Shown here in pieces: positions 12,254-23,383 of a DNA stretch of 64,000 nt. The position numbers and the translations under genes were made by a program. The DNA lies in the NCBI RefSeq assembly GCF_000143415.4, contig NW_003314313.1, positions 833,430-897,429 of the forward strand, written 5' to 3'. Positions within the stretch are counted from its first letter, which is position 1, and each line of letters begins with the position of its first letter. This DNA is from Selaginella moellendorffii. Taxonomy: Eukaryota; Streptophyta; Lycopodiopsida; Selaginellales; Selaginellaceae. The notes under the pieces are model-generated. The model searched no databases. It saw only the letters and a list, made by a program, of their open reading frames with translations, and was not told the origin of the DNA.

Positions 12254-14484
12254 AGGCCGCATATTTGCATTTAAGAAACATTTTCTAAAGCAAGAAAGAA
12301 CTTCAGTAGTGAGCATGCCAATGTATGAAACTGCCCTTTCTGCCTCAACAATTGCCTCAAGTGCCTCTTCTCTTCGAGCCTGTTCCTTGGCTGCCTTCTC
12401 GGCTTTCACTGCCTCCTTGTGAGCAACTTCCAAGCAACCATGGCAATGGTCTTTCGAATCCTCGCAAGCCTGATGATACCAGCATTCACAGAATTCACAC
12501 TGCACCCACAGCGTGTCCTCGAGAGTATTACAAACACAACATCTAGGATTTGCCTGCATCAAAAAATAAATTAAAAAAACATGAGAATATATAAAACTGA
12601 AAGCGAAAGCTGATTACCTCTCCACCGTACCGACCATCCCTCAGCCTCCCCAGCTTCTCGTCGATACAGGCCAAGATCTTGTCAAAGCACCCGAAATTAA
12701 GATAGGCCTCATGGTAGATTAGTTCACCACCTCCCGCCACATCACACTTCATTGTCTCAAACCAAGGACTCATGCAGTACACCACCCACGCAAGGACGTG
12801 AGACCTCGACTTGTCATCTGACATGAACAATTCCCGTGCTCTCGACCTGGCATGCTCGTGATCCTCAATCGCCCAAGCCCCTGTTGCAAACTGGATGACT
12901 ACGAAGTGCGAATCTGCAACATAGTAGCAACCGAGTCCTTTCTCAGTCCCATGAATAGGAATGAAAAGCGTCGAAACGGAGATCTCTCTTTGGTCATCGC
13001 CATTGTAAAGCTCCCACGAAAATTGCAGACTGCTGTCGGAGTTATAGTCACGGAGCCTTCTTGGTCATACTTTATGACGGGTTGCTTGTACCGCGTCACA
13101 AGAATGCATGCCTGCTGTGTTTTCAGACCAATTCGTGAGAAAATACCGCGATGGTCGCTTTGGATAACTGGTGTCCATAACCGAATCTGCTCATCGGTCT
13201 GGTCCAAGTTATCCACCGGACTTGCCACCAGCATGAACTGGTTTGCTGCGTAGGAACGAAGCTGCTCTGAGAGACATCTCGCAATCCCGTCATCACCCCT
13301 GTAGAACAGCCCGGCAGCTTGCTCTGCAAAAATTGTCATCATCTTCGTCATCCTCAACAATTCCTTTCGAAAGGAGCTTGGAGAAACGAGGCCAATCTTC
13401 CGAAGGCAGATTCTGGATGTACTCTTTAAGAGCCTTACGGTACTTTCGATCGCTCCTGGTGGCAACCAACCCCGGAACCCAGCCAGTCTTCCACCAAATA
13501 CTTTCTTTCGTAGTATTAGCGTCGGCCTTCACGAACGCCAAGTAGTTTGTTATTTCAACCTCCTGAATCAAACAGATAGAGTTTAGTACAGGCAACTTCA
13601 CATGTGAAGATCAAGCTTACGTTGAATCTGCCATTGACGAAAAGTGCGCGATCTTCCTCCTTCAGAAACTCTTGCCACTTCCCGCACAAGACTACAGCAC
13701 CAAAACTAGCAATACTCCAGAGTAAAACCGCATGCTCAGCAGCTCAGACCATCGTCCAGCACCAGATAAAGCCTTCTGTTGTTATCACCCCGAACTATCT
13801 TCCACATGATCTTGATCACCTGATGGACATCTTTGTCATCCCTGAGGTTCTGAATGTAGTATTGAGCGGCATTGCTGTCGTGATAGCCCAAGGCAAGCGA
13901 CCGGATGAGTGTCAAAGAGGGTTTAGGGTTTAGCGTCCCAGTGATGTGCATCAGGTTACTTATCACTTTTATCCGGGACTCGACTGTCAAGTGCTCCAAG
14001 TTTAACTTCGTGCTGGGATCAGCATCGTCTGGAAAGACTTACAGTGTCCATGCTGCGTCTCTATTCCTCTTTCTAAAGTTTTTCTCCTCAGCACACGGAA
14101 GGCTCGAAAACTCGTCCCTGTTGATGTGCATCAGCCTTCCGTGTGCTAAGGAAAAAAACTTTAGAAAGAGGAATAGAGACGCAGCACGGACACTGTAATT
14201 TCCAGACGATGCCGATCCGAGCATGAAGTTAAACTTGGAGCACCTCACAGTCAAGTCCCGGATAAAAGTGATAAGTGAGCTGATGCACTGCCGGCCCATC
14301 ACTCTGTGTCTGTGCTCTCCATGAACATGATCATGCTTTCCTTACTAGGGTCAGAGAACACCTTCAATGTAAGAACCTTATGTTTTCCATAAACACTATA
14401 AGAGCTTATCAACTTGGCAGCCATCGATACCGCATCTCTGCTAAAGTTGAGCTCAATGGACTTCATGATGGAGCTGAGTGGCAA
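12254..14484 (-). pseudogene. Unrecognised zinc-finger-type gene, copy 1 (broken)
   Basis: Minus-strand copy of a gene present three times here. Blocks in order: SRDAVSMAAKLISSYSVYGK (near 14420), LTLIRSLALGYHDSNAAQ and VHQVIKIMWKIVRGD (about 13910-13760), VEITNYLAFVKADANTTKES (about 13550), an AEQAAGLFYRGDDGIARCL block (from 13325), FMSDDKSRSHVLAWVVYCM (from 12828) and a Cys-rich end, CCVCNTLEDTLWVQCEFCEC (about 12540). That end looks like half of a PHD-type zinc finger. I do not recognise the rest. The frame shifts at about 13335 (extra A after DEDD, shared with copy 2) and again before the DDKSR block. A foldback at 13946-14288 interrupts it. It is one arm of a large inverted repeat with copy 2. 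Confidence 0.7.
13946..14288. repeat. Foldback palindrome with ~158-bp arms and 27-bp loop
   Basis: The left arm (13946-14104) and right arm (14132-14288) are imperfect reverse complements with few mismatches; both contain TTTAACTTCRTGCT and CTGCGTCTCTATTCC on opposite strands. The same arm sequence occurs once, single-stranded, in copy 3 near 47450-47560, so this is an inverted duplication of a gene segment. Confidence 0.9.
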
Positions 14485-14645
14485 GCATAGTTAGCATCAA
14501 GATACTATCAAACTCTACCACCACCTACCTGGCGGTGCTCTGCAGACATGCAATGTGAATGAGGGTGGCAAAGGAGTGCTGGACACTTTGTTACTTCAAC
14601 CCACATGACCGAGGCCGCTCTGTAAATCGAATCCACATCTCTGAT

Positions 14646-15954
14646 CTGCGAGCTGGTACCTCGCACACGGTGCCGCAGATGGCCTCCGGAACCACCGTCT
14701 TCCTTGCAGGATGCACATGCACATCGTTGCCGGCATTTCCCAAGTGATCGCCCTAGATTAAACAATGTTTAAGCTTGTTTAACAGTGAACCTCAATGCTG
14801 GACACACCTCCCTGTAACATTAGATAGATTAACATTATGGAACTGGGTGTAACTTGAACACATGGAAAAACTCAAATGAGTATATGAAGGGAATGTAAGC
14901 TTATGTTCTGGAGCTAGGGAGAGTTGTGTAGCAGACAGCCAATTACACATTTTAGCACAAACCTTTTACAACTTCTTTGCCTTACACATGTGAATTGCAA
15001 TGGCAGGAGAAGGAGAACAGAGCTAGCATCTTTAGCAAAGTGGTAATATTTCATGGCTAGTATAGATTTTGATGTGCTAAAGGACCACATCAAGTAATAA
15101 TATTAATGTTTTTTTGAGAATGGCAGCAGTCTGAGAGTAAATCCCTCTCATGGTGACGTCTGAGGATAACCATCAGAGCCACCTCTTTTATCTGCTTTGC
15201 ACAATCTAAATACACTGATCCACTGCCAATATCAAATCAAGCTTATGGCAGTTGTTGACCCAGAACAGAAAGAAATGGCTTATACAAAAAGACCAGGATA
15301 ATGAACTTTCTCTCATTGGTCTCCTCAAAGAACACATCACAAATGGATGATGATCATGTTCATGGCGCCTGAGGAATCAGAGCAAAGCTGAGAACCGCCA
15401 TCTCCAGATTTTGCCTAGATCCAGAGTGGCATCCATACCATCATCCCTGACTTGTGAAATTTCCTATGTGCCTCTAGTATATGTTTCAGTGAGTCTACAA
15501 ATTACAATTCTAGACCTTAAAGATGTCCATTGTTTATACAGCTCCAAAGAATTGTCCCCTTGCTTGTTCATGGCTTGAGTTTGAACCATCAAATGCTCCA
15601 AGAAACCATGTCTCTCTCAGGCATTCTCTCAAAAATGGTTCTTCTCGGCTCAAGCTTTCCAGCAAAGCTTGGATCATTGCAATTCTCTTCCGCAATTCAT
15701 GAGGTCTGCGGTCAGCCCTTAATAGAGCTAAGATCTGCCTCGGGATAACATGAAGTTCCACCATGCCAAAACCGAAGACTCGCTCATGTCCAGCAAGCAA
15801 CCGTCCAGAATCATCAGCTGGAAGAGCTCACGTGCTTCAAACTCAGCTCTTGTGATCCTCCAGCACTGAACCATGTCACCCAAAGTTGATATTTTTGGGA
15901 GCTCCAAACTTTACACAGAAGTTACAAAACTTTATTCTTTTCTACCCAATCATG
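14646..15954. other. Intergenic, no gene recognised
   Basis: No coding signal I can name. A minus-strand open frame at 15534-15800 (88 codons, with LRADRRPHELRKRIAMIQAL) has no recognisable domain and no clear splice partner. Confidence 0.45.
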
Positions 15955-16640
15955 TTGCGACTGGATCGTTTATATGCGTTGAAAACTAAGCACGCCCCAA
16001 TCGCAGCATCTCAGCGAACTGAGAAAGTAGACCCACAGCATTAGTTGTGACAATCCAAAGGAGCAACGCAGCAGCAGGGGGCAGCATTGGCACAGAAAAC
16101 TTAGAGCTCAGCGTCTCAAACGCTTTTAGATCGAGAGATAGATGACTATGGAAAAGCATTTAGACAAGATGCACAATTGACATCGAGGAATTAGAATCAG
16201 ATAAATAAGAAAAGAAAAAGGAACCTTCTGTGCAAGCAGTAAAGCACTACAACGAACGAATCCATGAGCACCATAAGTTAACAGCAACAACAACAAAAAG
16301 TTAAAGGACGGGAAAAGGAAGCAAACAAAAAAAGCAGTACCTCAAAATTGCGTGCTTGTGCTTCTCATGAGCACTGAAGGATCTCCATTTCAATGTAGTA
16401 AGCGAGCAGTATCTCACCCAGCAACGCGATCAGAGGGCCAGAGGAAATCAAAGATAAAACAAAACACACCTTTCTCAGCCTCAATAATGCCGCGGATCGC
16501 CTGGAGAACGCGCTAGTGTAATAGAGCGCAGGAGAGAAGTAAGGAGAGCGTCTAGAAGCAAACCCTAAAGAGCGCGAAAATATTTTGAAATATATTTGAC
16601 TCAACGCGAAGACAGCAGGGCATTTGTCCAATTCGGCCGG
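15955..16640 (+). repeat. Dispersed repeat family, copy 1
   Basis: Begins GACTGGATCGTTTATATGCG and carries the shared marker CAATCCAAAGGAGCAAC. Related copies lie at 27975-28290 and 48885-49260 in the same orientation, and at about 21600-22400 and 45230-46000 inverted. The encoded peptide segment LVVTIQRSN is recognisable in several copies. Not a known element. Confidence 0.7.
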
Positions 16641-16829
16641 GCGCTCCGGAATCGCATCTAGCTGCAGTAGATTTCTGGGCGCAAGAAGCAGAGGTACAGC
16701 TCTTGGGATCGGTTTTAGGCGGACACGGACGAGGAAGAACCGGTTTGATGAATCGTTCTCTTCTTTTTCCTCTAGGCGATCTTGGTTGGATTAGAGGGAG
16801 AGAAACCAGTGGAGAGCACTGGTGGTGAT

Positions 16830-17345
16830 ATTCTCGCTGAACTGGGAAGCAGCTGGAGGCTGGAGAGCATTGGGGAACTTATGCAGCGTGGAGCTTCACG
16901 CAGTGGCACCGAGTTTGCATCTTCAAGCTCGGGCTTTTAGACACGGCCAGAAAGCTTATCAAAGGGTGAGTCTTCGTTCCATCTTTATCCCTCCTGTGTG
17001 GTGAGCTTCCAGGTTTTTTTGAAAGCTTGAGCCGGGACTAAAACTTCGTCATGAATCCAGGACGTTTTGTGTGTTGTCGATCGATCCATACCAACAAAAC
17101 GACAAGGTAATAATCGAGTTTTCTCTTTTCTTCTAGTTGAGGTAAACCAATGGCAAAGTTGATGGCTCGAAACAACGATCTAGCCAGGGAAGATCTGTGA
17201 TCTCATCACCAAGGGACAGGTTTACTCCAAGATCTTCGCAAGCGACGCTCACTCGAAGGACATCTACCTATTGAACTTGGCTGTTCTCATGTTTTCTAAG
17301 TGTTCTAGCGTCAAAGATGCCCGCATCAGCATGCTGGGAGCTATT
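16830..17345 (+). pseudogene. Truncated mtSSB-PPR locus copy
   Basis: Homologous to the minus strand of 59.6-60.3 kb. First part matches mtSSB exon 2 (VVIFSLNWEAAGGWRALG against VVIFSLGTGGLRNNRKQLEG, then the GTGGCACCGAGTTTGC block), followed by the mtSSB 3' sequence (GTGGTGAGCTTCC) with exon 3 missing. Next comes the start of the PPR gene (ATGGCTCGAAACAACGATCT, then GTTTACTCCAAGATCTTCGC), ending near codon 70. A TGA interrupts it at about 17199. The gene order of the parent locus is preserved, so this is a DNA-level duplication, not a retrocopy. Confidence 0.85.
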
Positions 17346-17639
17346 AACTGTATGATAGATGTTTCAAAACTAAATGATACATATCAGTCTCATTCACCTG
17401 AGTCAGCTGATTAGATGAATGATAGCCAAGAATTGAATTTAGACGGGGCGTTGCCGCCATTGCTCAGAGCGCCTTCCGGGCAGTGTAAGTGTGAATTTGT
17501 TTGGTCAAACCAATATGGTCAGGAACATCGCATTGGTCGCAGCCATCATCCTCCCTCTGTTGGTAACCTTAGCTTATATCAAGCTCGAGTCTTAAGAGAC
17601 ATCAGCTACTAAGGCATGCACAGCAGCCAGTTCTGGAGT

Positions 17640-18490
17640 GGTCCTCTTTGATTGGAACCGAGCCAATATCCTGGAAAGGATTACAGGCGGTTCGTCTACT
17701 TGTCCAGGTAGATGGTGACCAGCCCCACCAAACAGTCGACTAAGTTCGTAAAACTTTTCCAAAGAGTTGCGAGCAACCTCAAAGATTTTGCATCAATAAT
17801 TCTTCTTTCGCAGCGAAGAGTTTCCCTCGTCACAAAGCCCACCAAAGCTCCCATAGCACTGCTAACGTTGTTCCTCCAGAGCAAGTCCGGATGGAAATCC
17901 CCAGTACGGAGTTTGGGACTTGGATTTAATGGATGTCCAGCAGCAGCCAAAGAATCCGAGGCCTCGAAGTAGCACCAACGTCAAAGGATAGAAAGACGAA
18001 GAAGAAAATAATGGAATATGGAGGGACTGGTTGGCCTTGTCAAGAATCGGCCTGGGATGAGACAGGTCAGCTTTGGCTTGAAACAAACGAAAGACCTTAC
18101 ACGATGCTGATTCATGTGTACATGCACTTTCGCAGAACGTCTTGGTGGAATCAGGTACAAAAAGAAAAGAGTCATGGTCGCGTGGGAAACAATTGCCATG
18201 ATTTGTGTTAGACACGGAGCGTAAGATCGTCGCCTTGAGCTCGGCGACACTAGCAGCATCGGGAATTTGGAGCTTGTCTTTGTCAGAAGCGCATAAAACC
18301 CAATCCCATTTGATGGAATCCCAGAATGAAAGCAAAATGTGGGAAGAATCCAGAGGCCTACTCTCGAGAGACACGCAGCCAGAAGAGCCGAAATCGCGCC
18401 TAAATCTTAAAATCAGGACGTTTAAATTTAAACTAGGGTATTTCGTACAAGTAGTATCGTACATCGTTAGCGAACGATTCTAAGAATATG
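17640..18490 (-). repeat. Inverted copy of 27.05-27.96 kb segment
   Basis: The minus strand closely matches the plus strand at 27050-27960, sharing ATGGGAGCTTTGGTGGGC and GTCGACTGTTTGGTGGGG. Neither copy holds an intact gene. Peptide blocks are shared (YTMLIHVYMHF, ATLAASGIWSLSLSEA). The origin is unknown, though VPYTMLIHVY in the 27-kb copy is PPR-like. Confidence 0.75.
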
Positions 18491-18494
18491 CTCT

Positions 18495-19410
18495 ATCAAG
18501 TGAGAATTTTTTTTTCTTCTCTTCTGGAGTTGAAACAGCGAAACCAACCTTTTGCCAAGTTATATTGACGGCGAGGAGAATGATCCACCATAGCTTGAAA
18601 CGGAAATCAAAGCTCATAGCCGGAAAAGGCTGTCCACCATATGATTTAGTTGTGGAAAGAATGAGAGGGTTTCTCATGGAAAACCAGGAGCTTGGCCATG
18701 GAAGATGTTTCTGTCATCTTATTATGCTTGAGGAAGCGGGCCTTAAAACTCATCATCATCAATGGGCGTTGCAGCCATACTTCCCTGAACTCCTTTCCAA
18801 GCTTTGTGACGGCATGACATGTGGCAAGTCCATGCAAAACAATATCATCAATTCTTTGGCCACCTTCAAGTGATAAAACTGGTCCAAAGGAGTTAGTGAC
18901 GACACTCTGAACTCCAACAAAATCGAGTCCCTAGTTTGTCAATGTCCCGGTTTTGTCAAAACAGAAAATTCGTATCTTCCCAGCGATGTGCATTGGAGTT
19001 GGATTGAGCCAAAACACTCCACGCTTCTGTAAGAAAAAAATTCAAAGGAACTGGAAACAGGAGGTCTGCTGAGCGTACACCATCGCCGCGAGCAGCACCG
19101 CCATGACGGGGATGACCACATCCCGACCCGCGAGTAGAAATCCATCCTCAAGAAGGCGTGCCTTTAAACTCTTCAGAGCGTGAATCTGTCCAACTTCAAG
19201 AGCAACCGCCAATAGTGGCGACATTATCTAATTTATGATGAACATACAGTAGATCACTTTGTTACCCAAATACCCTGCTGTCCGTTCATGTTCTGGTCCA
19301 CAATAAACAGACAGTTTGGAAAAATGATTTCATATAGAGAATCATGAATATATACCTGAAACTTTATGGACACACCAAAGCGTACAGCTCCAAAAATCCA
19401 GCAGCATCGG
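18495..19410 (-). pseudogene. P5B-type ATPase relic, copy B (phosphorylation-site region)
   Basis: The minus strand encodes a P-type ATPase core: LAVALEVGQIHALKSL (about 19200), GVFWLNPTPMHIAGKIRIF (about 19000), then CFDKTGTLT with the phospho-acceptor Asp (about 18960), immediately followed by TAG, then GLDFVGVQSVVTNSFG and HGLATCHAVTKLGKEF. CFDKTGTLT followed by GLDFxGVQ is typical of P5 ATPases. The stop after the catalytic motif shows it is dead. It shares flanks with 24.6-27.0 kb in inverted orientation. Confidence 0.78.
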
Positions 19411-21400
19411 TCATGTGGGTTGAAGTTAACAAAGTGTCCAGCACTCCTTTGCCGCCCTCATTCACATTGCATGTCCGCAGAGCACCGCCAGGTAGGTGGT
19501 GGTAGAGTTTGATAGTATCTTGATGCTAACTATGCTTGCCACTCAGCTCCATCATCAAGTCCATTGAGCTCAACTTTTGCCAGCATTAGCAGAGATGCGG
19601 TATCGATGGCTGCCGAGTTGATAAGCTCTTATGGTGTTCATGGAAAACATAAGGTTCTTACACTGGAGGCGCTCTCCATGATGCACGTCAACGGGGAAGA
19701 GTTTTCGAAGTATCCAGCTTTGACACTCATCCGGTCGCTTGCCTTGGGCTATCACGACAGCCATGCCGCTCAATACTACATTCAGAACCTCAGGGATGAC
19801 AAAGATGTCCATCAGGTGATCAAGATCATGTGGAAGATAGTTCGGGGTGATAACAACAGAAGGCTTTATCTGGTGCTGGACGATGGTCTGAGATCTCTGC
19901 TGAGCATGCGGTTTTACTCCGGCGTATTGTTAGTTTTGGTGCTGTAGTCTTGTGTGGGAAGTGGCAAGAGTTTCTGAAGGAGGAAGATCGCGCACTTTTC
20001 GTCAATGGCGGATTCAACGTAAGCTTGATCTTCACATGTGAAGTTGCCTGTACTAAACTCTATCTGTTTGATTCAGGAGGTTGAAATAACAAACTACTTG
20101 GCGTTCGTGAAGGCCGACGCTAATACTACGAAAGAAAGTATTTGGTGGAAGACTGGCTGGGTTCCGGGGTTGGTTGCCACCAGGAGCGATCGAAAGTACC
20201 GTAAGGCTCTTAAAGAGTACATCCAGAATCTGCCTTCGGAAGATTGGCCTCGTTTCTCCAAGCTCCTTTCGAAAGGAATTGTTGAGGATGACGAAGATGA
20301 TGACAATTTTTGCAGAGCAAGCTGCCGGGCTGTTCTACAGGGGTGATGACGGGATTGCGAGATGTCTCTCAGAGCAGCTTCGTTCCTACGCAGCAAACCA
20401 GTTCATGCTGGTGGCAAGTCCGGTGGATAACTTGGACCAGACCGATGAGCAGATTCGGTTATGGACACCAGTTATCCAAAGCGACCATCGCGGTATTTTC
20501 TCACGAATTGGTCTGAAAACACAGCAGGCATGCATTCTTGTGACGCGGTACAAGCAACCCGTCATAAAGTATGACCAAGAAGGCTCCGTGACTATAACTC
20601 CGACAGCAGTCTGCAATTTTCGTGGGAGCTTTACAATGGCGATGACCAAAGAGAGATCTCCGTTTCGACGCTTTTCATTCCTATTCATGGGACTGAGAAA
20701 GGACTCGGTTGCTACTATGTTGCAGATTCGCACTTCGTAGTCATCCAGTTTGCAACAGGGGCTTGGGCGATTGAGGATCACGAGCATGCCAGGTCGAGAG
20801 CACGGGAATTGTTCATGTCAGATGACAAGTCGAGGTCTCACGTCCTTGCGTGGGTGGTGTACTGCATGAGTCCTTGGTTTGAGACAAGGAAGTTTGATGT
20901 GGCGGGAGGTGGTGAACTAATCTACCAAGAGGCCTATCTTAATTTCAGGTGCTTTGACAAGATCTTGGCCTGTATCGATGAGAAGCTGGGGAAGCTGAGG
21001 GATGGTCGGTACGGTGGAGAGGTAATCAGCTTTCGCTTTCAGTTTTATAATTTATTTTTTGATGCAGGCAAATCCTAGATGTTGTATTTGTAATACTCCC
21101 GAGGACACGCTGTGGGTGCAATGTGAATTCTGTGAATGCTGGTATCATCAGGCTTGCGAGGATTCGAAAGACCATTGCTCACAAGGAGGCAGTGAAAGCC
21201 AAGAAGGTAGCCCATCTAGAACAGGAGGCACTCGAGGCAATTGTTGAGGCAGAAGTGCATGCAAGGGATGGCAGAGGTCAGCTTCATACATGGGCATGCT
21301 CATTGCTGTTCAAAGCTCTTTATGCAGCCACTGAAAAGCTCGTAAACGACGTCTGGGTTCGAATCTCGCAAAAGTTGGCAGCCCGAGTTTAAAAATTAGC
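19405..21400 (+). repeat. Right arm of large inverted repeat
   Basis: Partner of 12233-14645. Homology starts at GGTCATGTGGGTTGAAGTTA (about 19412; reverse complement near 14590-14615) and runs through the zinc-finger exon to the box-B-like module near 21352-21382. Confidence 0.88.
19500..21250 (+). pseudogene. Unrecognised zinc-finger-type gene, copy 2 (broken)
   Basis: Best-preserved copy of the family. Blocks: SRDAVSMAAELISSYGVHGK (19590), EEFSKYPALTLIRSLALGYH, VHQVIKIMWKIVRGDNNRRL (to 19870), GAVVLCGKWQEFLKEEDRAL (about 19940), an intron-like gap, EVEITNYLAFVKADANTT (20080), AEQAAGLFYRGDDGIARCL (from 20310), ADSHFVVIQFATGAWAIEDH (about 20730), DDKSRSHVLAWVVYCMSPWF, then after an intron CCICNTPEDTLWVQCEFCEC and WYHQACEDSK (21075-21170), which resembles part of a PHD finger. 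The extra A in GACAATTTTTGC (about 20306) breaks the frame exactly as in copy 1. Function unknown. Confidence 0.7.
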
Positions 21401-21600
21401 GCGATCGAGGTTCCGAACCAAGCTTTGATTCCAAGACACGATCTCGATGCTGGAGAAGAAGAGAAGAACCCATTTGAGTCCATCCTTCTCATGGCTTTCC
21501 AGCTAAACTCCGGGCTGTTTGGTTTAGGGTTTTACATACGCTGCTCTGGCGCGTTCTCCGTCTCCATCCAGCCGCATTATTGAGCGTGACAAGGTATGCT
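21350..21600 (+). repeat. Box-B-containing flank shared with 44.9-45.24 kb and 12.2 kb
   Basis: Starts GGGTTCGAATCTCGCAAAAG, continues TTGGCAGCCCGAGTTTAAAA, then a segment with GATCGAGGTTCC and TTCCAAGACACGATCTCGAT. The same order occurs at 44890-45240. The function is unknown. Confidence 0.6.
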
Positions 21601-21629
21601 CTGCTTTATTGATCTTTGATCTTCTCTGG

Positions 21630-21915
21630 GCCTGGGGCGAGTTACTGCTCTGCGGGGCGCCAGTTACGGGGGCGAGTTACTGCTCTGCGGGGCGCGAGTT
21701 ACTGGGGCGAGTTACTGCTCTCCAGGGCGCGAGTTACGGGGGCGCGAGTTACTGGGGCGAGTTACTGCTCTCCGGGGCCCGAGTTACGGGGGCGAGTTAC
21801 TGCTCTCCGGGCGCGAGTTACGGGGGCTAGTTACTGCTCTGCGGGGCGCGAGTTACTGCTCTGCGGGGCGCGAGTTACTGCTCTGCGGGGCGCGAGTTAC
21901 GGGGGCGAGTTAGTG
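21630..21915. repeat. GC-rich minisatellite
   Basis: Tandem variants of GGGGCGAGTTACTGCTCTGC and GCGCGAGTTACGGGGGCGAG, with irregular units of roughly 20-35 bp. It sits inside the dispersed repeat. The homologous 45.3-kb copy has only one unit-like stretch at the same place (CTGCAGGGGGAGTTACTACT), so the array expanded locally. Confidence 0.85.
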
Positions 21916-21919
21916 CTCT

Positions 21920-22450
21920 GCAGGACTGAATTTTGGCGTAAGAAAGTGGTGATTTTTGGCAAGACCTTTCATATTGCTTTCAGATTTTGCTCGTGGATTC
22001 GGTCGTTGTTGTTTACTGCTTGAACAGAAGGCTCGTTCCTGGTTCTAGCTCCTCGATGTCGATCGTTCTTCTTGTTGAAATGCTTTTCCCTATAAGTTTT
22101 CTGTGCCTCCTCCTCCTTTGGATTGTTGTGACTAGCTTGCAGCCCCTGTTTCTCCAGTTCGCAGCGATGGTGCGACCGGGGTGTGCGAACTTGGCCGGAC
22201 AGGAGCTTTTGCAAGTGTTGCCCTCCACGGAGCAGACATTGTTGCACACGGTGTAAAGAACACAGCAGCGCAAAGCTTTCCCAAGTTCGCGTGTCCTGGA
22301 GGGACTGCCGGCCTCATCAGCAGCATGGCAGAATACTCCAGCAGGGTGGAGCTCCATGATCGGACAGTGGTGTAGAGCTGTCGAGGCTTTTGCAGGAGAT
22401 TGGAAGTAGCAGGATTTCCTGAAGCTCGAAGAATTCTCGGAAACTCTTGA
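21920..22450 (-). repeat. Dispersed repeat family, copy 2 (inverted)
   Basis: Reverse-complement relative of 15955-16640. It includes minus-strand open frames with AKFAHPGRTIAANWRNRG and LVTTIQRRRRHRKL. Most similar to 45240-46000. Confidence 0.7.
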
Positions 22451-22668
22451 GCTCTAAGTTCTCTGTGCCTCCTTCTCCCTTGGATTGTTGTGACTAATGC
22501 CGTGCTCGCAGCCCCTTTTTCTCCAGTTTCTGCTTAGCGACTCCAGTTTCTTTTCCTTTTACAGTGACTACTTTACATAGATCCCTTTGGTAGCCCTCTA
22601 AGGGTATTTCCCTTTTCGATATTTAGGGTTCTTGGTTTTGCGCTTAGGGTTTGCGGCGATTTCCGGCG

Positions 22669-23383
22669 ATGGCGATGGTCGGAGTTTACCAGAGCGCGCA
22701 AGGGACTGCTGCTCCACCGCATGGCAAGGAGATGCTACGCAGCGGGCAAGACATCAAGATCGTGGGCGGGAGGGCGTTCAACGTTTATCCCGGGGAGGAG
22801 TATCTTCACATCCTCCCCGAGGATAAAGAAAACAAGTAAGGATTCTTTATTGTCTCAGAAATTTTTCTCAAAAATCTTTGTTATACTCAGGGGGTTTCTC
22901 TTGAGGAAGGATGGCTTCCCTGACGAAGCAGTTCGCCATGCTGCAGCGATGGAGTACATCGCAGTGGAACTAGCAGACCAGAAAGAGAACCTGGAAAGGT
23001 ATTTCTCCTCTTTTGTGGTTTTTCTCCTCTTTGTGGTTTTTCTAAACGGTTTTTCTGATGGTTTTTTATTTTGCAGGGTGGTTGGAGCTCAACGAGGCAT
23101 ACAGGTGCGACTCAGCCGTCAAATCGACGAGGGGAGAACCAAATGGCAGGGACAAATGCTGGAGAACATCCGGCTAAACGCGAGTAATAAAAGGCTGCAG
23201 GAGCAAATTCACGTCCTTCAGGCAAAAGTCGACTTCCTCGAAGCCGAAAACAGGGATCTGCAGGCGAAGAATGTGGGTCTTGAGAAACGCGTACTTGACC
23301 TCGAGAACGATCTCTCCTGCATGGGAGCTGTGCAGAGAGAGATCCTTCTGAGTCTTCAGAAGCTGCACTTGGCTAGTGGCTAG
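22669..23383 (+). CDS. Small coiled-coil protein, unrecognised family
   Basis: Three-exon gene with clean GT-AG introns (22836-22890 and 22999-23076). The protein starts MAMVGVYQSAQGTAAPPHGK, continues GQDIKIVGGRAFNVYPGEEY and GFLLRKDGFPDEAVRHAAAM, and ends in a long helical heptad region (NASNKRLQEQIHVLQAKVDF, then LEAENRDLQAKNVGLEKRVL) before LLSLQKLHLASG. About 190 residues. A telo-box-rich 5' flank (TTAGGGTTCTTGG, TTAGGGTTTGCGG at 22624-22655) directly precedes ATG 22669; ATG 22675 is also possible. Diverged copies lie at 39.65-40.56 and 46.6-47.1 kb. The coiled coil suggests oligomerisation; no function can be assigned. The frame is intact and introns are normal, so it is probably expressed. 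Confidence 0.7.

Larger units (their letters stand above)
12233..14645 (-). repeat. Left arm of large inverted repeat
   Basis: Pairs in opposite orientation with about 19405-21400. Residues encoded at 12899-13465 are identical to those at 20174-20740 (188 codons). Near the outer edges the arms differ, for example MKCDVAGGGELIYHEAYL against RKFDVAGGGELIYQEAYL. Confidence 0.88.
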
